Shown one piece after another: positions 18,614 through 27,258 of a stretch of DNA of 64,000 nt. The stretch spans positions 62,001 through 126,000 of the forward strand of contig NZ_SJPQ01000002.1 in assembly GCF_007859945.1 (NCBI RefSeq), in the 5' to 3' direction. This DNA is from Pseudobythopirellula maris (GTDB taxonomy: Bacteria > Planctomycetota > Planctomycetia > Pirellulales > Lacipirellulaceae). A program made the translations under genes and the position numbers. The notes beneath the pieces were generated by a model. The model saw only the letters and a program-made list of their open reading frames with translations, was not told where the DNA came from and did no database searches. Numbering within the stretch: the first letter of the stretch is position 1; each line of letters begins with the position of its first letter.

Positions 18614-19261
18614 TCAGTACGGCTCGTGCGGCGAGGTCGCCAATGGGCAGCCGAAGACCGCACTCCGCGTCCGGTCGGCCTGACCGCCGCGGAGGATCGA
18701 CAGGATCGCGTCGGAGCCTAGGTTGTCGCCGTGGTGACCGCGTGAAACCGTCACGCCGCCGGCAAAGAGCAGCTGGTTCCGCTCGTCGACCAGCCGCACC
18801 GCGCCTGAGGTTCGCATCGAAAGGCCGCGGGCCATTAGCGCCCCGGGGTCGGGAACGACCCGCGTGTGAGGCAACGCCCTGGCGGATCGCAACGTGAAGC
18901 TGTCGTCCCACGCGGCGTCGCCGCCGGGCGGACGGTACGCCAGCACGGTGCAATCGAGCCGGCCCGCGCTGCGCGCCACGAGCCGCTCGAGCTCGCCAAC
19001 CGAGGCCCGCGTGCAGGGGCAGCGGGGGTGGACCGCCATGATCAGCTGGAGCCGCGCGCAGCGTCCGCCGTCGTCAAGAAACGCCAACCGCTCGGCGGGA
19101 AACACGGCGGGCAACTCGGCTCGTGGAGCGGGCGTGTTGCTGTACACGGCCAACGCCGCAAACGCCGTCGCGACCGCCACGAACCACCCGCTTAGCGCCG
19201 CCAGGAACCCAACGCCAAGACGGCCGGGCCGGTCGGCCTCATCGCTTGATATGTCCGCCAT
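18614..19261 (-). CDS. membrane-anchored thioredoxin-fold protein
   Basis: The ATG at 19261, with GAGG eight bases upstream, gives 215 aa. The frame is open further (to 19438), but that extension is proline/arginine-rich and lacks a better start. One transmembrane helix lies at about 17-38, followed by an extracytoplasmic domain. The segment MAVHPRCPCTRASVGELERL carries a CPC motif at the position of a thioredoxin-type active site and resembles RedB-like proteins. The spacing is CxC rather than CxxC. The later part (VPDPGALMARGL, SGAVRLVDERN) fits the cis-Pro region of that fold. A role in extracytoplasmic redox chemistry is inferred. It lies downstream of the large YCF48-like gene, same strand. 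Confidence 0.78.
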   Translation of the reverse strand: MADISSDEADRPGRLGVGFLAALSGWFVAVATAFAALAVYSNTPAPRAELPAVFPAERLAFLDDGGRCARLQLIMAVHPRCPCTRASVGELERLVARSAGRLDCTVLAYRPPGGDAAWDDSFTLRSARALPHTRVVPDPGALMARGLSMRTSGAVRLVDERNQLLFAGGVTVSRGHHGDNLGSDAILSILRGGQADRTRSAVFGCPLATSPHEPY

Positions 19262-19459
19262 GTGTTTCGCCTCAGGATTGCGCAGATCGCTTGTCTGCGC
19301 AAACCTAAGACGAACCATCAACCCGGCGGGCGGGGCGCGGCTAGGATGCGGCAATCCGACCACGCCGCCCAGTCCCACCCACCCCATCACACGCGTCAGA
19401 CAGCGGCGCGCCGCCTGCGCCGCGCGTAGAAACCACACCCACGGCGGACGAGCCGCGGC

Positions 19460-22400
19460 TCAATCGAAGAGCAGCAACCCGTAGGCGTCGGGCGAGCGGC
19501 TCTCGGCCGCGGCGCCGGTCCAGGCGCGGGGCGCGTGGCCCGGCGCGTGGCGTTCGGCCGACACGGCCCACGCGGCGCGGAGCAACTCCTCCTCGCCGGT
19601 CAGCTCGCCGATCGGCGTCGCCGCCTCGACGCGCCACGACGTGTCGTCGCCGCCGGCGGCCACGTACCACTGCGGGTCCCAGTGCGGCGAGCCCCACACG
19701 GCGTCGTGCGTCCGGCCGCGCTCGTCGACCGTCAGCTCGAACGCCGTGGTGTAGTCGCGGTCCGTGTCGAGCCGCAGGGTCACCCGGTCGTCGTTGTCGA
19801 GGAATTCGTCGCGCGCACGCGGCGCGCCGGCGGCCGCCGGCGCCTGCCGGCCCGGGAGGCGGGGGCATTCGATCGCGAAGTACAGGAAGTCGTTGTCACG
19901 GGCGACCCGCAGCCGGCCCGTCGCCGCGTCTTGGGGGTCGCCGAGCGCGATCGTCTCGGCCGCCGCCCAGCACGCCTCGTCAAGCACGCCGTCGAGCAGC
20001 GGCCGCTTGGCGGTCGAGCGGCACTGGGCGGTAGGCTTCGCCGGCGGGATCTCCTTCGGCTCGGCGAGCCAACGCTCGGCGTCGGCCGCCCGACGCCAGT
20101 CTTCGGCGACCGCCTGCTTGCTCATCAACAGCATCGCCCGCTCCGCCTCGCCGCCGAAGCCGCGGCTGCGCTGCGCGGCGGCCACGGCAAAACGGAGCCG
20201 CGGCGCGGCGTGCACCGCCGGGCGGGCCCGCGCCAGGTAGTCGGCCAACGCGGCGGCGCGACCGAGCCGGCCGTCGGCGGCGTCGGTTGGCGACTCGTCG
20301 ACCGCCTCGAGCCGCGCGGCGTCGGCGCCGCGGTTGGCGAGCGTTTCCCGCGGCCCCCGTGTGTCGCCCTGTTGTTGGGCCATCGTGAGCGACTGGAGGT
20401 GGGTGAACTCCGCGCTGCTGTAGTAGCTCACCAGCCAGACCAGCGCGCTCTCGGTCAGCGGCGAGTCGCCGTAGCGTCGCGCCAGCAGGTAGAAGGTGTC
20501 GGCCGCCAGGTCGTGGCTGCCGCGTTGGCGGTAGCCGTCGGCCAACTGGTAGAGCAGCTCGGCGCCCCCCTCGGCGTCGAGCCCGCCGGTGAGCGCCATC
20601 ACCTGGCCCGCCCACGCGGGGTCGGCCTGCGAGCGTTGGAGCAGACCCTCCAGGTGACGCCGTTTCTGGGCGACGCGTCGCAGGCGGTCGAGCTGGCCGT
20701 CGGCGGGCGTGGCCAAGGGTCGGCGGGCGTCGCCGCCGGGCGACACCGCGGCCCCGGCCAGCACGTCGCCGCGACGCGCGGCGTGAGGCGGTTGTCCCGC
20801 CACGAGCGTCCAGCCGAATTGCGTCTGGGCGCCGCGGTAGTCGGGGCGAATGATCCCCACCGCCGGTCGCGCCCACAGCGCGGGCGACGAGCCGAGCGCG
20901 GCGTGGAAGTCGCCCGTGCCGAGCCGCGTCGAGGCGTCGGCTTCGGCCGGGCCGATCCGCAACACGCTGCGCACCCGCCAAGGGGGCAATCCCAGGGCGG
21001 CGAGTTCGCGGCGCTGGGTGGGATCGGCGGCGGCGGCCGCCGCCTCTTGGACCGCTTCGACCAACAGGTCGACCGCCCCCGAGGAGTGGGACGACGCCTC
21101 CGGGCCGATCTCGGGGATCAGCACCGCCTCGGGACGCCACGCGCGGATCCAGGCGACCAGCGGTTCGATGAGCATCTCACGCGACTTGCCGTCGGTCGCG
21201 CGGTCGAGACGAGCGAGCAACTCCTCGGCGGGCAGCACGAGCTCGGTCGGCTCGAGCGGCAGCCGCCAGCCGGTGCTCGCCCCGGCTGCCGCGCAACGCG
21301 CCGCCGCCTCGTCGAGCCGGCTGGCCGTGTCGCCGTGGGCGAGCGGCGCGGCCGGGGCAAAGGGCGATGCGACCGTGGTGCGGTAGCCCTCGGCGGCCGC
21401 GTTGGCGGCGATCAACTCGACCGGCAACCCAGCGGCCGACGGCGCCACGACGCCGATCGCCGCGCGGCGGCCGGCGCCACGCTGCACGACCCAGGTTTGG
21501 CCGCCGTCGCGGGTCGCAAGGATCACGCCCAGCTCGCCGACGGCCCAGCCGCGCTGGTCGTCGACAAAGGTGATCGCGTTGATCGGCGTGGAGACGCCCG
21601 TCGGCAAGAGCCGCCAGCTGCGGCCGCCGTCGGGCGAGTGGAGCACCACCGAGCCGGGCGACCCGGCCGCCCACAGCCGCTCGCCCACCGCGTCCAGGGC
21701 GCGCCAGTCGAACCAGCGGGCCAACTCGGCGGGCGGGTCGCTCGCGGGCGATCGCCAGTTGCGGCCGGCGTCGCGTGTGGTGCGGACCAGGGCGCCGTCG
21801 CCCACCGCCCACGCCGTGGCCGGGCCGGTGATGCGCAAGGCCCGTGCGCCGCGGCTCTCGCCCGGGTCGTGCTGCACGGCCAGCCCCCCGCCGGCGCCGC
21901 GGCCTGTGAGGCCGCGCGGGCCGGCCACGAGCGCGGCTTCCGGAGAGAGCGCGTCGAGGGCGCGCCAGTCGCAAGTCTGCTCGGCCGAGAGCGAGGTCCA
22001 GCTCTGTCCGCCGTCTTCGGTGCGGAGCGCGCCCGAAGGGTAAACCGGTCCGCCGGCCCCCACGGCCAAGCCGCGGCGGGCGTCGAAGAACTTCACCGCA
22101 CGCAAACGCGGCAGCGTGTCGCGCGAGACGCGGCGCCAGGTCTCGCCGCCGTCATCGGTGGCGAGCACCACACCCTCGGTCCGTTCGGCGTAAGGGACCG
22201 AACGCCCCCCCACGGCCCAGCCGCGCCGCGGGCTGACAAACGAAACGCCACGGAGCGGGCAGTCGGCCGGCGTCGGCTGCCGGCGCCAGTCGGCGCCCGC
22301 GTTGCTCGTGGCCCAGACCACGCCGTGGGCGCCCACGGCCCAACCGTGCTGGTCGTCGACAAAGGCCACGTCGTGGAGCGAGGCGTCGTCGGCCAACGCC

Positions 22401-22618
22401 TCGGCGAGCGGGGTGGCTCCGTTTGCGGGCCGGTGAATCGGTGTCAGGCAGAGCGTCAGCAGAACCGCACAAGCCCCTACGCGTCTGCCCCCCCTTCGCC
22501 CTTGCTCAAGTACCGCGGCGGAGGCGGCCCGTCTGCTAGCGGCGTCCCGCGGCCGCCCCGCTTGTGCGGGGCGGGGGGGGTTGTTGGTCGGGTCGGTGTC
22601 GTGTGGGGAGATTGGCAT
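19460..22618 (-). CDS. exported YCF48/BNR-repeat protein with C-terminal CBM9-like domain
   Basis: About 1052 aa. The ATG at 22618 has GAGG five bases upstream and is preferred to the ATG at 22645. A hydrophobic segment near residues 48-65 is the likely signal. Residues about 85-385 hold at least six beta-propeller repeats of the kind DxxHGWAVGxxG...TxxAGxxW, as in YCF48/HCF136-like and BNR proteins. A long middle region (400-850) is alanine/arginine-rich and helical. The last about 170 residues contain LDGVLDEACW...IALGDP...DNDFLYFAIECPR, a family 9 carbohydrate-binding (DOMON-like) pattern. A role in binding or assembling surface or extracellular material is inferred; no catalytic motif is seen. 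Confidence 0.82.
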   Translation of the reverse strand: MPISPHDTDPTNNPPRPAQAGRPRDAASRRAASAAVLEQGRRGGRRVGACAVLLTLCLTPIHRPANGATPLAEALADDASLHDVAFVDDQHGWAVGAHGVVWATSNAGADWRRQPTPADCPLRGVSFVSPRRGWAVGGRSVPYAERTEGVVLATDDGGETWRRVSRDTLPRLRAVKFFDARRGLAVGAGGPVYPSGALRTEDGGQSWTSLSAEQTCDWRALDALSPEAALVAGPRGLTGRGAGGGLAVQHDPGESRGARALRITGPATAWAVGDGALVRTTRDAGRNWRSPASDPPAELARWFDWRALDAVGERLWAAGSPGSVVLHSPDGGRSWRLLPTGVSTPINAITFVDDQRGWAVGELGVILATRDGGQTWVVQRGAGRRAAIGVVAPSAAGLPVELIAANAAAEGYRTTVASPFAPAAPLAHGDTASRLDEAAARCAAAGASTGWRLPLEPTELVLPAEELLARLDRATDGKSREMLIEPLVAWIRAWRPEAVLIPEIGPEASSHSSGAVDLLVEAVQEAAAAAADPTQRRELAALGLPPWRVRSVLRIGPAEADASTRLGTGDFHAALGSSPALWARPAVGIIRPDYRGAQTQFGWTLVAGQPPHAARRGDVLAGAAVSPGGDARRPLATPADGQLDRLRRVAQKRRHLEGLLQRSQADPAWAGQVMALTGGLDAEGGAELLYQLADGYRQRGSHDLAADTFYLLARRYGDSPLTESALVWLVSYYSSAEFTHLQSLTMAQQQGDTRGPRETLANRGADAARLEAVDESPTDAADGRLGRAAALADYLARARPAVHAAPRLRFAVAAAQRSRGFGGEAERAMLLMSKQAVAEDWRRAADAERWLAEPKEIPPAKPTAQCRSTAKRPLLDGVLDEACWAAAETIALGDPQDAATGRLRVARDNDFLYFAIECPRLPGRQAPAAAGAPRARDEFLDNDDRVTLRLDTDRDYTTAFELTVDERGRTHDAVWGSPHWDPQWYVAAGGDDTSWRVEAATPIGELTGEEELLRAAWAVSAERHAPGHAPRAWTGAAAESRSPDAYGLLLFD

Positions 22619-22810
22619 CCGTGCCTCGTGGTGTTGCCGCCGCATCCGTCTGCAACGATTCTAACGGCGGGCCCGCTGGGACCCTAGCCGAAACGCCCCG
22701 GCGGGCGGCGGAGGGGGCTTTGCTAGCGTCCCCAGGGCCCGCTGCGAGCTACGCTTTGGCGTTCCCCCGCCCCAACGGAATCCCGCACCCGCTGTCACCG
22801 GCGTCGCGCT

Positions 22811-24382
22811 ATGACCGAAGACCTGACGCCCTCTCTCGAAACCGTGCTCGCCGAGTCGCAGGAGCTCTACAGCTTGCCCGCCGCCGCCATGGAGGTGCTG
22901 CGGCTGATCCGGCGTCCCGAGATCGACGTGATGGCGCTGAAAGAAACGCTCGAACGCGACCCGGCCCTCACCACCAAGATCCTGCGAGTCGTCAACAGCT
23001 CGATGTACGGCCTCAGCGGCCAGGTGTCGAATCTCAAGCAGGCGATCGCGCTGCTCGGGATCGGCCCGCTGAAGCTGCTGGTGCTCGGGTTCAGCCTGCC
23101 GCCGGCATTGTTCGCCGATCAAACGGCCGATTCGCTGCGGCGTTACTGGACCGAATCGCTCAACCGCGCCACCGCGGCCCGCACGATCGCCGAAGTCTAT
23201 CGGCTGCAAGGCTCCGACGACGCCTTCGTCGCGGGGTTGCTGCAGGGGATCGGCAAGCTGGCGCTCACCCAACAATTGGGCGAGGCTTACACGTCGCTGA
23301 CCGCCAAGATCCAATTGTTCCCCGCGACCGGCGGCGACCCACTCCGCGATGTGGAGCACGCGGCCTTCGGGTTCGACAATTACACCCTCACCGCCGCGAT
23401 GCTCCGCGCGTGGAAGCTGCCGGAGCAATACGCCCGCGCTATCGAGTTGCAGGCCAAGCCGCACACCATCCGCACGCTCCGCGGGGACGATGCTCGCATG
23501 CCGCAAATCCTGAGGCTGGCCGACCTGACGGGCAAGCTGGTCGGCGGGCGCCAACTGGCGGTCTTGCCCAGCCTGCTCGAGGAAGGCGCGGAGTACGTTG
23601 GCATGTCGCGTCGCGGGCTCAACCGCGTGGTCACCGAACTCCAACCCAAGGTCGATTCGCTCGCCGAGGCGATGCGCGTCGATCTCGAAGAGCACCGCGA
23701 CTACGAGCAAACGCTGCTCGACGCCCACGCCGAACTCAAGCTCGTAAGCGAGCAAGCCGCCAAGCAACTGATGAGCTTGCCGATCGAGAGCGACCAGCAC
23801 GACCGCCTGTGCCACGAGTTGCTGAGCGAGGCCAACGAGCTGACCCACTCGATGCGCCAGTTCTTGGCGATGCGTCGCTCGGAGCGATTGAACGTCGCGC
23901 GGGGCGACGGCCCCCAAACCGGTCCCCGGCGCCCGCGCTCGGCAAACGCTCGCCTGCCGGGCGAAGAGCGGCTCCGCACCGAGGCGATCCGCGTTTCCAC
24001 CGAGTGCCGCGCCAGCCGCAGCGAGCTGAGCATCGTGATGTTCAAAGCGCTCGGCGAGACCGACGACGCCGCCGAGGCGCTCCAAAGCGAGTTCGCCGCG
24101 AACAGCCCCACCGAAGAGGCGATCTGGACCTCCGGCTCACCGTTGAAGGCCGCCGTCATCCTGCCCCGCGTCGACCGGGCCACGGCGGTCCGCTTTGCCG
24201 ACGAGGCGGTCGCTTGGTTCGCCGGCTGGGCGCCGCAAGCCGAGCTCAAGGCGGGCGTGGCCACCATCACGGCCGTGCCGAACCGCTTCGAAACGCTCAA
24301 CCTCATCGAGGCCGCCGAGCGCTGCCTCTCCGCCGCCTGCCACCACGGCAACGCACCGGTGAAGAGCATCGAGGTTTATTGA
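22811..24382 (+). CDS. HDOD-domain signalling protein with degenerate GGDEF-like C-terminus
   Basis: A 523-aa cytoplasmic protein. The HDOD domain is at about 15-215 (LPAAAMEVLRLI, DPALTTKILRVVNSSMYG, QAIALLGI), the non-catalytic HD relative used in bacterial signalling. A coiled-coil linker follows at about 285-350. The final about 140 residues resemble a diguanylate cyclase fold (SELSIVMFKALGETD, AELKAGVATI, LIEAAERCLSAACHHG) but the GGDEF signature is absent, so it is likely a binding or regulatory module. It is divergent from the YCF48-like gene across 192 bp. Confidence 0.88.
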   Translation: MTEDLTPSLETVLAESQELYSLPAAAMEVLRLIRRPEIDVMALKETLERDPALTTKILRVVNSSMYGLSGQVSNLKQAIALLGIGPLKLLVLGFSLPPALFADQTADSLRRYWTESLNRATAARTIAEVYRLQGSDDAFVAGLLQGIGKLALTQQLGEAYTSLTAKIQLFPATGGDPLRDVEHAAFGFDNYTLTAAMLRAWKLPEQYARAIELQAKPHTIRTLRGDDARMPQILRLADLTGKLVGGRQLAVLPSLLEEGAEYVGMSRRGLNRVVTELQPKVDSLAEAMRVDLEEHRDYEQTLLDAHAELKLVSEQAAKQLMSLPIESDQHDRLCHELLSEANELTHSMRQFLAMRRSERLNVARGDGPQTGPRRPRSANARLPGEERLRTEAIRVSTECRASRSELSIVMFKALGETDDAAEALQSEFAANSPTEEAIWTSGSPLKAAVILPRVDRATAVRFADEAVAWFAGWAPQAELKAGVATITAVPNRFETLNLIEAAERCLSAACHHGNAPVKSIEVY

Positions 24383-24514
24383 GGAGGCCCCGCGGCGCCG
24401 AGAAGTCGATAGGGGCCAGCGGGCGAATAGGTCGGCGGGCGACTCGCGAGGCCCTTCGGCCTTGCCCCCAGCCCCCTTTCTCCTGATCCCTCTCTCTGTG
24501 CTACGATCGCCTGC

Positions 24515-25567
24515 ATGAGCGACCCCACCCAACCGCCGCCCTCCGGCCCGTTGCCCGACCCGCCCGAGCGTGAAATGCCGGGCGCCTCCCCCCTGCCCGG
24601 CGCGCCGCCACAGGACGCGGCCCGGCAGGCGTACGCCGACGCCAACGGCCCGCGCGAGCTCCGCTCGTCCGACCTCCGCACACCCGCCGTGCGACGCAAG
24701 GTACGGTTGCCGGTTCTGCTCTTCCTGGCCACGGCGTTCAGCACCTTCTGGGTCGGCTCGGCCGACTGGAAGCCGCTCGAGCACATGCAGTCGTGGGGGC
24801 AGATCCTCAGCACGTCGCTCGGCAACTGGGAGCAGGGCCTCGCCTACATGGCCGCCGTCTTGGCCATCTTGCTCACCCACGAGATGGGCCACTTCGTGCT
24901 CACGCTGCGCCACGGCATCCCGGCCAGCTACCCGCTCTGCATCCCCGTGCCGTTCAACCCAATAGGCACGATGGGCGCCGTGATCGGCATGGACGGCCTG
25001 CGCGCCAACCGCAAAGAGATCTTCGACATCGGCGTCGCCGGCCCGTTGGCCGGGCTGGTGGTGGCGATCCCCGTGCTGTGGCTCGGCGTGCGACAGCTCG
25101 ACCTGTCGGGCGCCCCGCAACCGGGCGAGGTGCAGCTCTACAACCCGGTGATCGTCCGCTGGATGATCGAGTGGCTCCACCCCGAATGGATCGCCCAGAG
25201 CCAGTGGATCGGCATCTCGCAGGTGAACCCGCTGTTCATGGCCGGCTGGGTCGGCATGCTGGTGACGGGCCTCAACATGCTGCCGATCAGCCAGCTCGAC
25301 GGCGGCCACACGATCTACGGCCTGTTCGGCCGCGACGCCCACACGATCGCCCGCTCGTTCGTCGTCGTGGCGATCGTCTACGTGGTGATCAACCTCGAGC
25401 AGGCGGCGATGTGGACCCCGATGCTGATCCTCGTGATCCTGATGGGCATCCACCATCCGCCCACGCGCGACGACGAGATCGAGCTCGACGGCGTCCGCTG
25501 GACCATCGGCATCGCCAGCCTAGCGATCCCCATCCTCTGCTTCCCGCTCCTGGGGCTCAAGCAGTAG
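24515..25567 (+). CDS. site-2 protease family (M50) membrane protein
   Basis: A 350-aa multi-pass protein with an N-terminal proline-rich cytoplasmic tail (about 1-65). The zinc site LLTHEMGHF is near residues 125-133 and the distal motif NMLPISQLDGGH near 259-270. Between them lies VPFNPIGTMGAVIGM, as in the plant EGY and bacterial long S2P groups. No PDZ domain is seen, unlike the RseP homologue at 2624. Substrates are unknown. It is a second, structurally different intramembrane protease in this window. Confidence 0.9.
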   Translation: MSDPTQPPPSGPLPDPPEREMPGASPLPGAPPQDAARQAYADANGPRELRSSDLRTPAVRRKVRLPVLLFLATAFSTFWVGSADWKPLEHMQSWGQILSTSLGNWEQGLAYMAAVLAILLTHEMGHFVLTLRHGIPASYPLCIPVPFNPIGTMGAVIGMDGLRANRKEIFDIGVAGPLAGLVVAIPVLWLGVRQLDLSGAPQPGEVQLYNPVIVRWMIEWLHPEWIAQSQWIGISQVNPLFMAGWVGMLVTGLNMLPISQLDGGHTIYGLFGRDAHTIARSFVVVAIVYVVINLEQAAMWTPMLILVILMGIHHPPTRDDEIELDGVRWTIGIASLAIPILCFPLLGLKQ

Positions 25568-25572
25568 GGCCC

Positions 25573-25693
25573 GGCGAGCCGTCGGCGTAAGCCGCCGGTC
25601 TCTTCGGTGCAAAGCTACCCGTCGCCAGCGCGAAGCAAGAAGTAACCCGTCGCCAGCGCAAACCACTCCGGCGGCTGACGCCGACGGCTCGCC
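25573..25693. repeat. REP/BIME-like inverted pair, copy B
   Basis: Arms 25573-25598 and 25668-25693 (26 nt, one mismatch) with head GGCGAGCCGTCGGCG. The loop contains the direct repeat ACCCGTCGCCAGCGC twice. It lies between the convergent S2P gene and the charged secreted protein gene. Confidence 0.88.
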
Positions 25694-25710
25694 GAATGCT
25701 TATTGGTGGG

Positions 25711-26151
25711 TTACCAGCGTACCCACACGCCCGGCGCCCGCACCGAGCCGCCGCGGCGGCCGTAGTCGACTCTCACGCCCGGCGCTACGACGCGGCCTCG
25801 GCGGTAGCGACGCGGGTAGTTGCTCCAGACCCGGCGGCCGTCGTTCAGGGGCCGGGCGTATTGCGGCTGGGGGTAGGGCTGCGAGTAGTAAGCTCCCGCG
25901 GACCAGCGCGGCCGGCGGACCCGCTCGCGATCGTCGTAACGGTCTTCGAGCTCTTCACGGCGGTCTTCTTCCCACTCACGGCGGTCCTCGCGGGCCTCTT
26001 CGCGGCGTTCCTCGAGCTCCTCGTAATACTCTTCACGGTCCTCACGCAGGTCTTCCAAGTCGTCGCGGTCGAAGCGTTGGGCGAGCGACGGCAGCGTCAG
26101 AAGCGACATCGCCACAGCGGCGACGACGGTGAGCGGGCGGGCGAGTCTCAT
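25711..26151 (-). CDS. small secreted protein with highly charged helical region
   Basis: A 146-aa protein. The signal peptide is residues 1-25 (cleavage near SLA/Q). Residues about 27-80 are almost entirely E, R, D and Y in an alternating pattern typical of a single charged alpha-helix. The C-terminal half is R/Y/P/G-rich with tryptophans. A GGAGA lies seven bases before the ATG. No family recognised. It resembles in style the next gene upstream (26361-27044), so the two may be related surface or periplasmic proteins. Confidence 0.8.
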   Translation of the reverse strand: MRLARPLTVVAAVAMSLLTLPSLAQRFDRDDLEDLREDREEYYEELEERREEAREDRREWEEDRREELEDRYDDRERVRRPRWSAGAYYSQPYPQPQYARPLNDGRRVWSNYPRRYRRGRVVAPGVRVDYGRRGGSVRAPGVWVRW

Positions 26152-26360
26152 AAGGTGTTCTCCGCGACGAAGGGGATTGGCTTGAGGGATTCCAGCCTAA
26201 AGGGCAAAACCCGTTCCGGCGAGCCTGGGGACGATGATTTCACCCGCAATAGGGCCCGCAGGCGGTCCGCCGGCTGCTCCCCAGCCAGTGTAGCTGACCG
26301 CTCGGCGACCGGCCTGGGCGCGCCGCGGCATCGATAATATTTGCGATACTCGATGAGGCC

Positions 26361-27044
26361 TCAATCGCGTCGCGGGCTGCTCCCACGCCGCGGGTCTCCG
26401 CCGCCGCGATAGCCAACGTCGTGACGCTGATTGTTCAGGTTCCAGCCGGGGATGTGGGGGTAGCCGGAGCGGTCGTAATGGACCGACACGGCGGGCTGGT
26501 CGTAGCCGCGACTCCGCTCGTAGCCACGGACCTCCTCTTCGCTCCAGCCGCGTTGGCCATCGAGCAAGTCGCCGGCGGCCCAGCGGCGGCGGCGTTCCCG
26601 CTCGTCGCCCCCCAGGTGGTATTGTGCCGGGACATAAACACTCCACCCGCCCGGCCCCCCGCGGCGGCCGTACCAGCGATCGGCGCCGCGGCGGCTGTCA
26701 TCTCGGTAGCCGTTGTCTCGGTAGTCGCCGTCCCTGCGATCGTCGTCCCAACGATCGTCGCCCCGGCGGCCGCCTTCCCCAGGCCAGTCGCGCCGATCGC
26801 GATCTCCGCCGCGGTCATCGACCGCTTCACGCTGCCCCAGGGCCCAATCGCGCCGCTGCTCTTGGCGGTCGACGCGCTCCTCTCGGCGATCGCCACGGTC
26901 GTTGGCGGATCGCGGCGCTGGGCGGTCGAAGCCTCGGTCGTCGCCGCGGTCGCGGCGTTGGGCGGCGGCTGGCAATGCGGCGGCGAGGGCCGTGGTAACG
27001 ACCAGCAGTTGAACGGTGACGCTGGGCCAAGCGATCGGTTTCAT
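26361..27044 (-). CDS. secreted Arg/Asp/Gly-rich low-complexity protein
   Basis: The ATG at 27044 has GGAGG seven bases upstream and gives 227 aa with a clean signal peptide ending AAAQ. The frame is open upstream, but this start decides the case. The mature part is dominated by RD, DR and RG repeats up to about residue 130. It then becomes more ordered (WSVYVPAQYHLG, VSVHYDRSGYPHIPGW), with aromatic residues suggesting a small beta structure. Very high predicted disorder and charge. Function unknown. Confidence 0.75.
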   Translation of the reverse strand: MKPIAWPSVTVQLLVVTTALAAALPAAAQRRDRGDDRGFDRPAPRSANDRGDRREERVDRQEQRRDWALGQREAVDDRGGDRDRRDWPGEGGRRGDDRWDDDRRDGDYRDNGYRDDSRRGADRWYGRRGGPGGWSVYVPAQYHLGGDERERRRRWAAGDLLDGQRGWSEEEVRGYERSRGYDQPAVSVHYDRSGYPHIPGWNLNNQRHDVGYRGGGDPRRGSSPRRD

Positions 27045-27258
27045 CGGAGCGCCTCCAGTGGGCTTGGGAATCAATGCCTTGCTATCAGAAGGATAGGTTT
27101 GCAATCCCCGTTCCAAGGCCCCCGCGGCGGCGGATGGTTCAGAACGCGCCGGTTGTGCCGGCCGCAAGGTCGGCTTGGCGCGAAGAGACGCGTCAGAAGA
27201 GTCGCCGGGCGCGCGCGGCGGCCCGCGCGAATGGCGGCGGGGCGACCGGGCCGCTCGT

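Noticed and set aside
19535-22687. 1050-codon open frame opposite the YCF48-like gene
   Set aside because: Arg/Gly-rich with no motif; the minus-strand frame has clear repeats, a signal peptide and a ribosome site.
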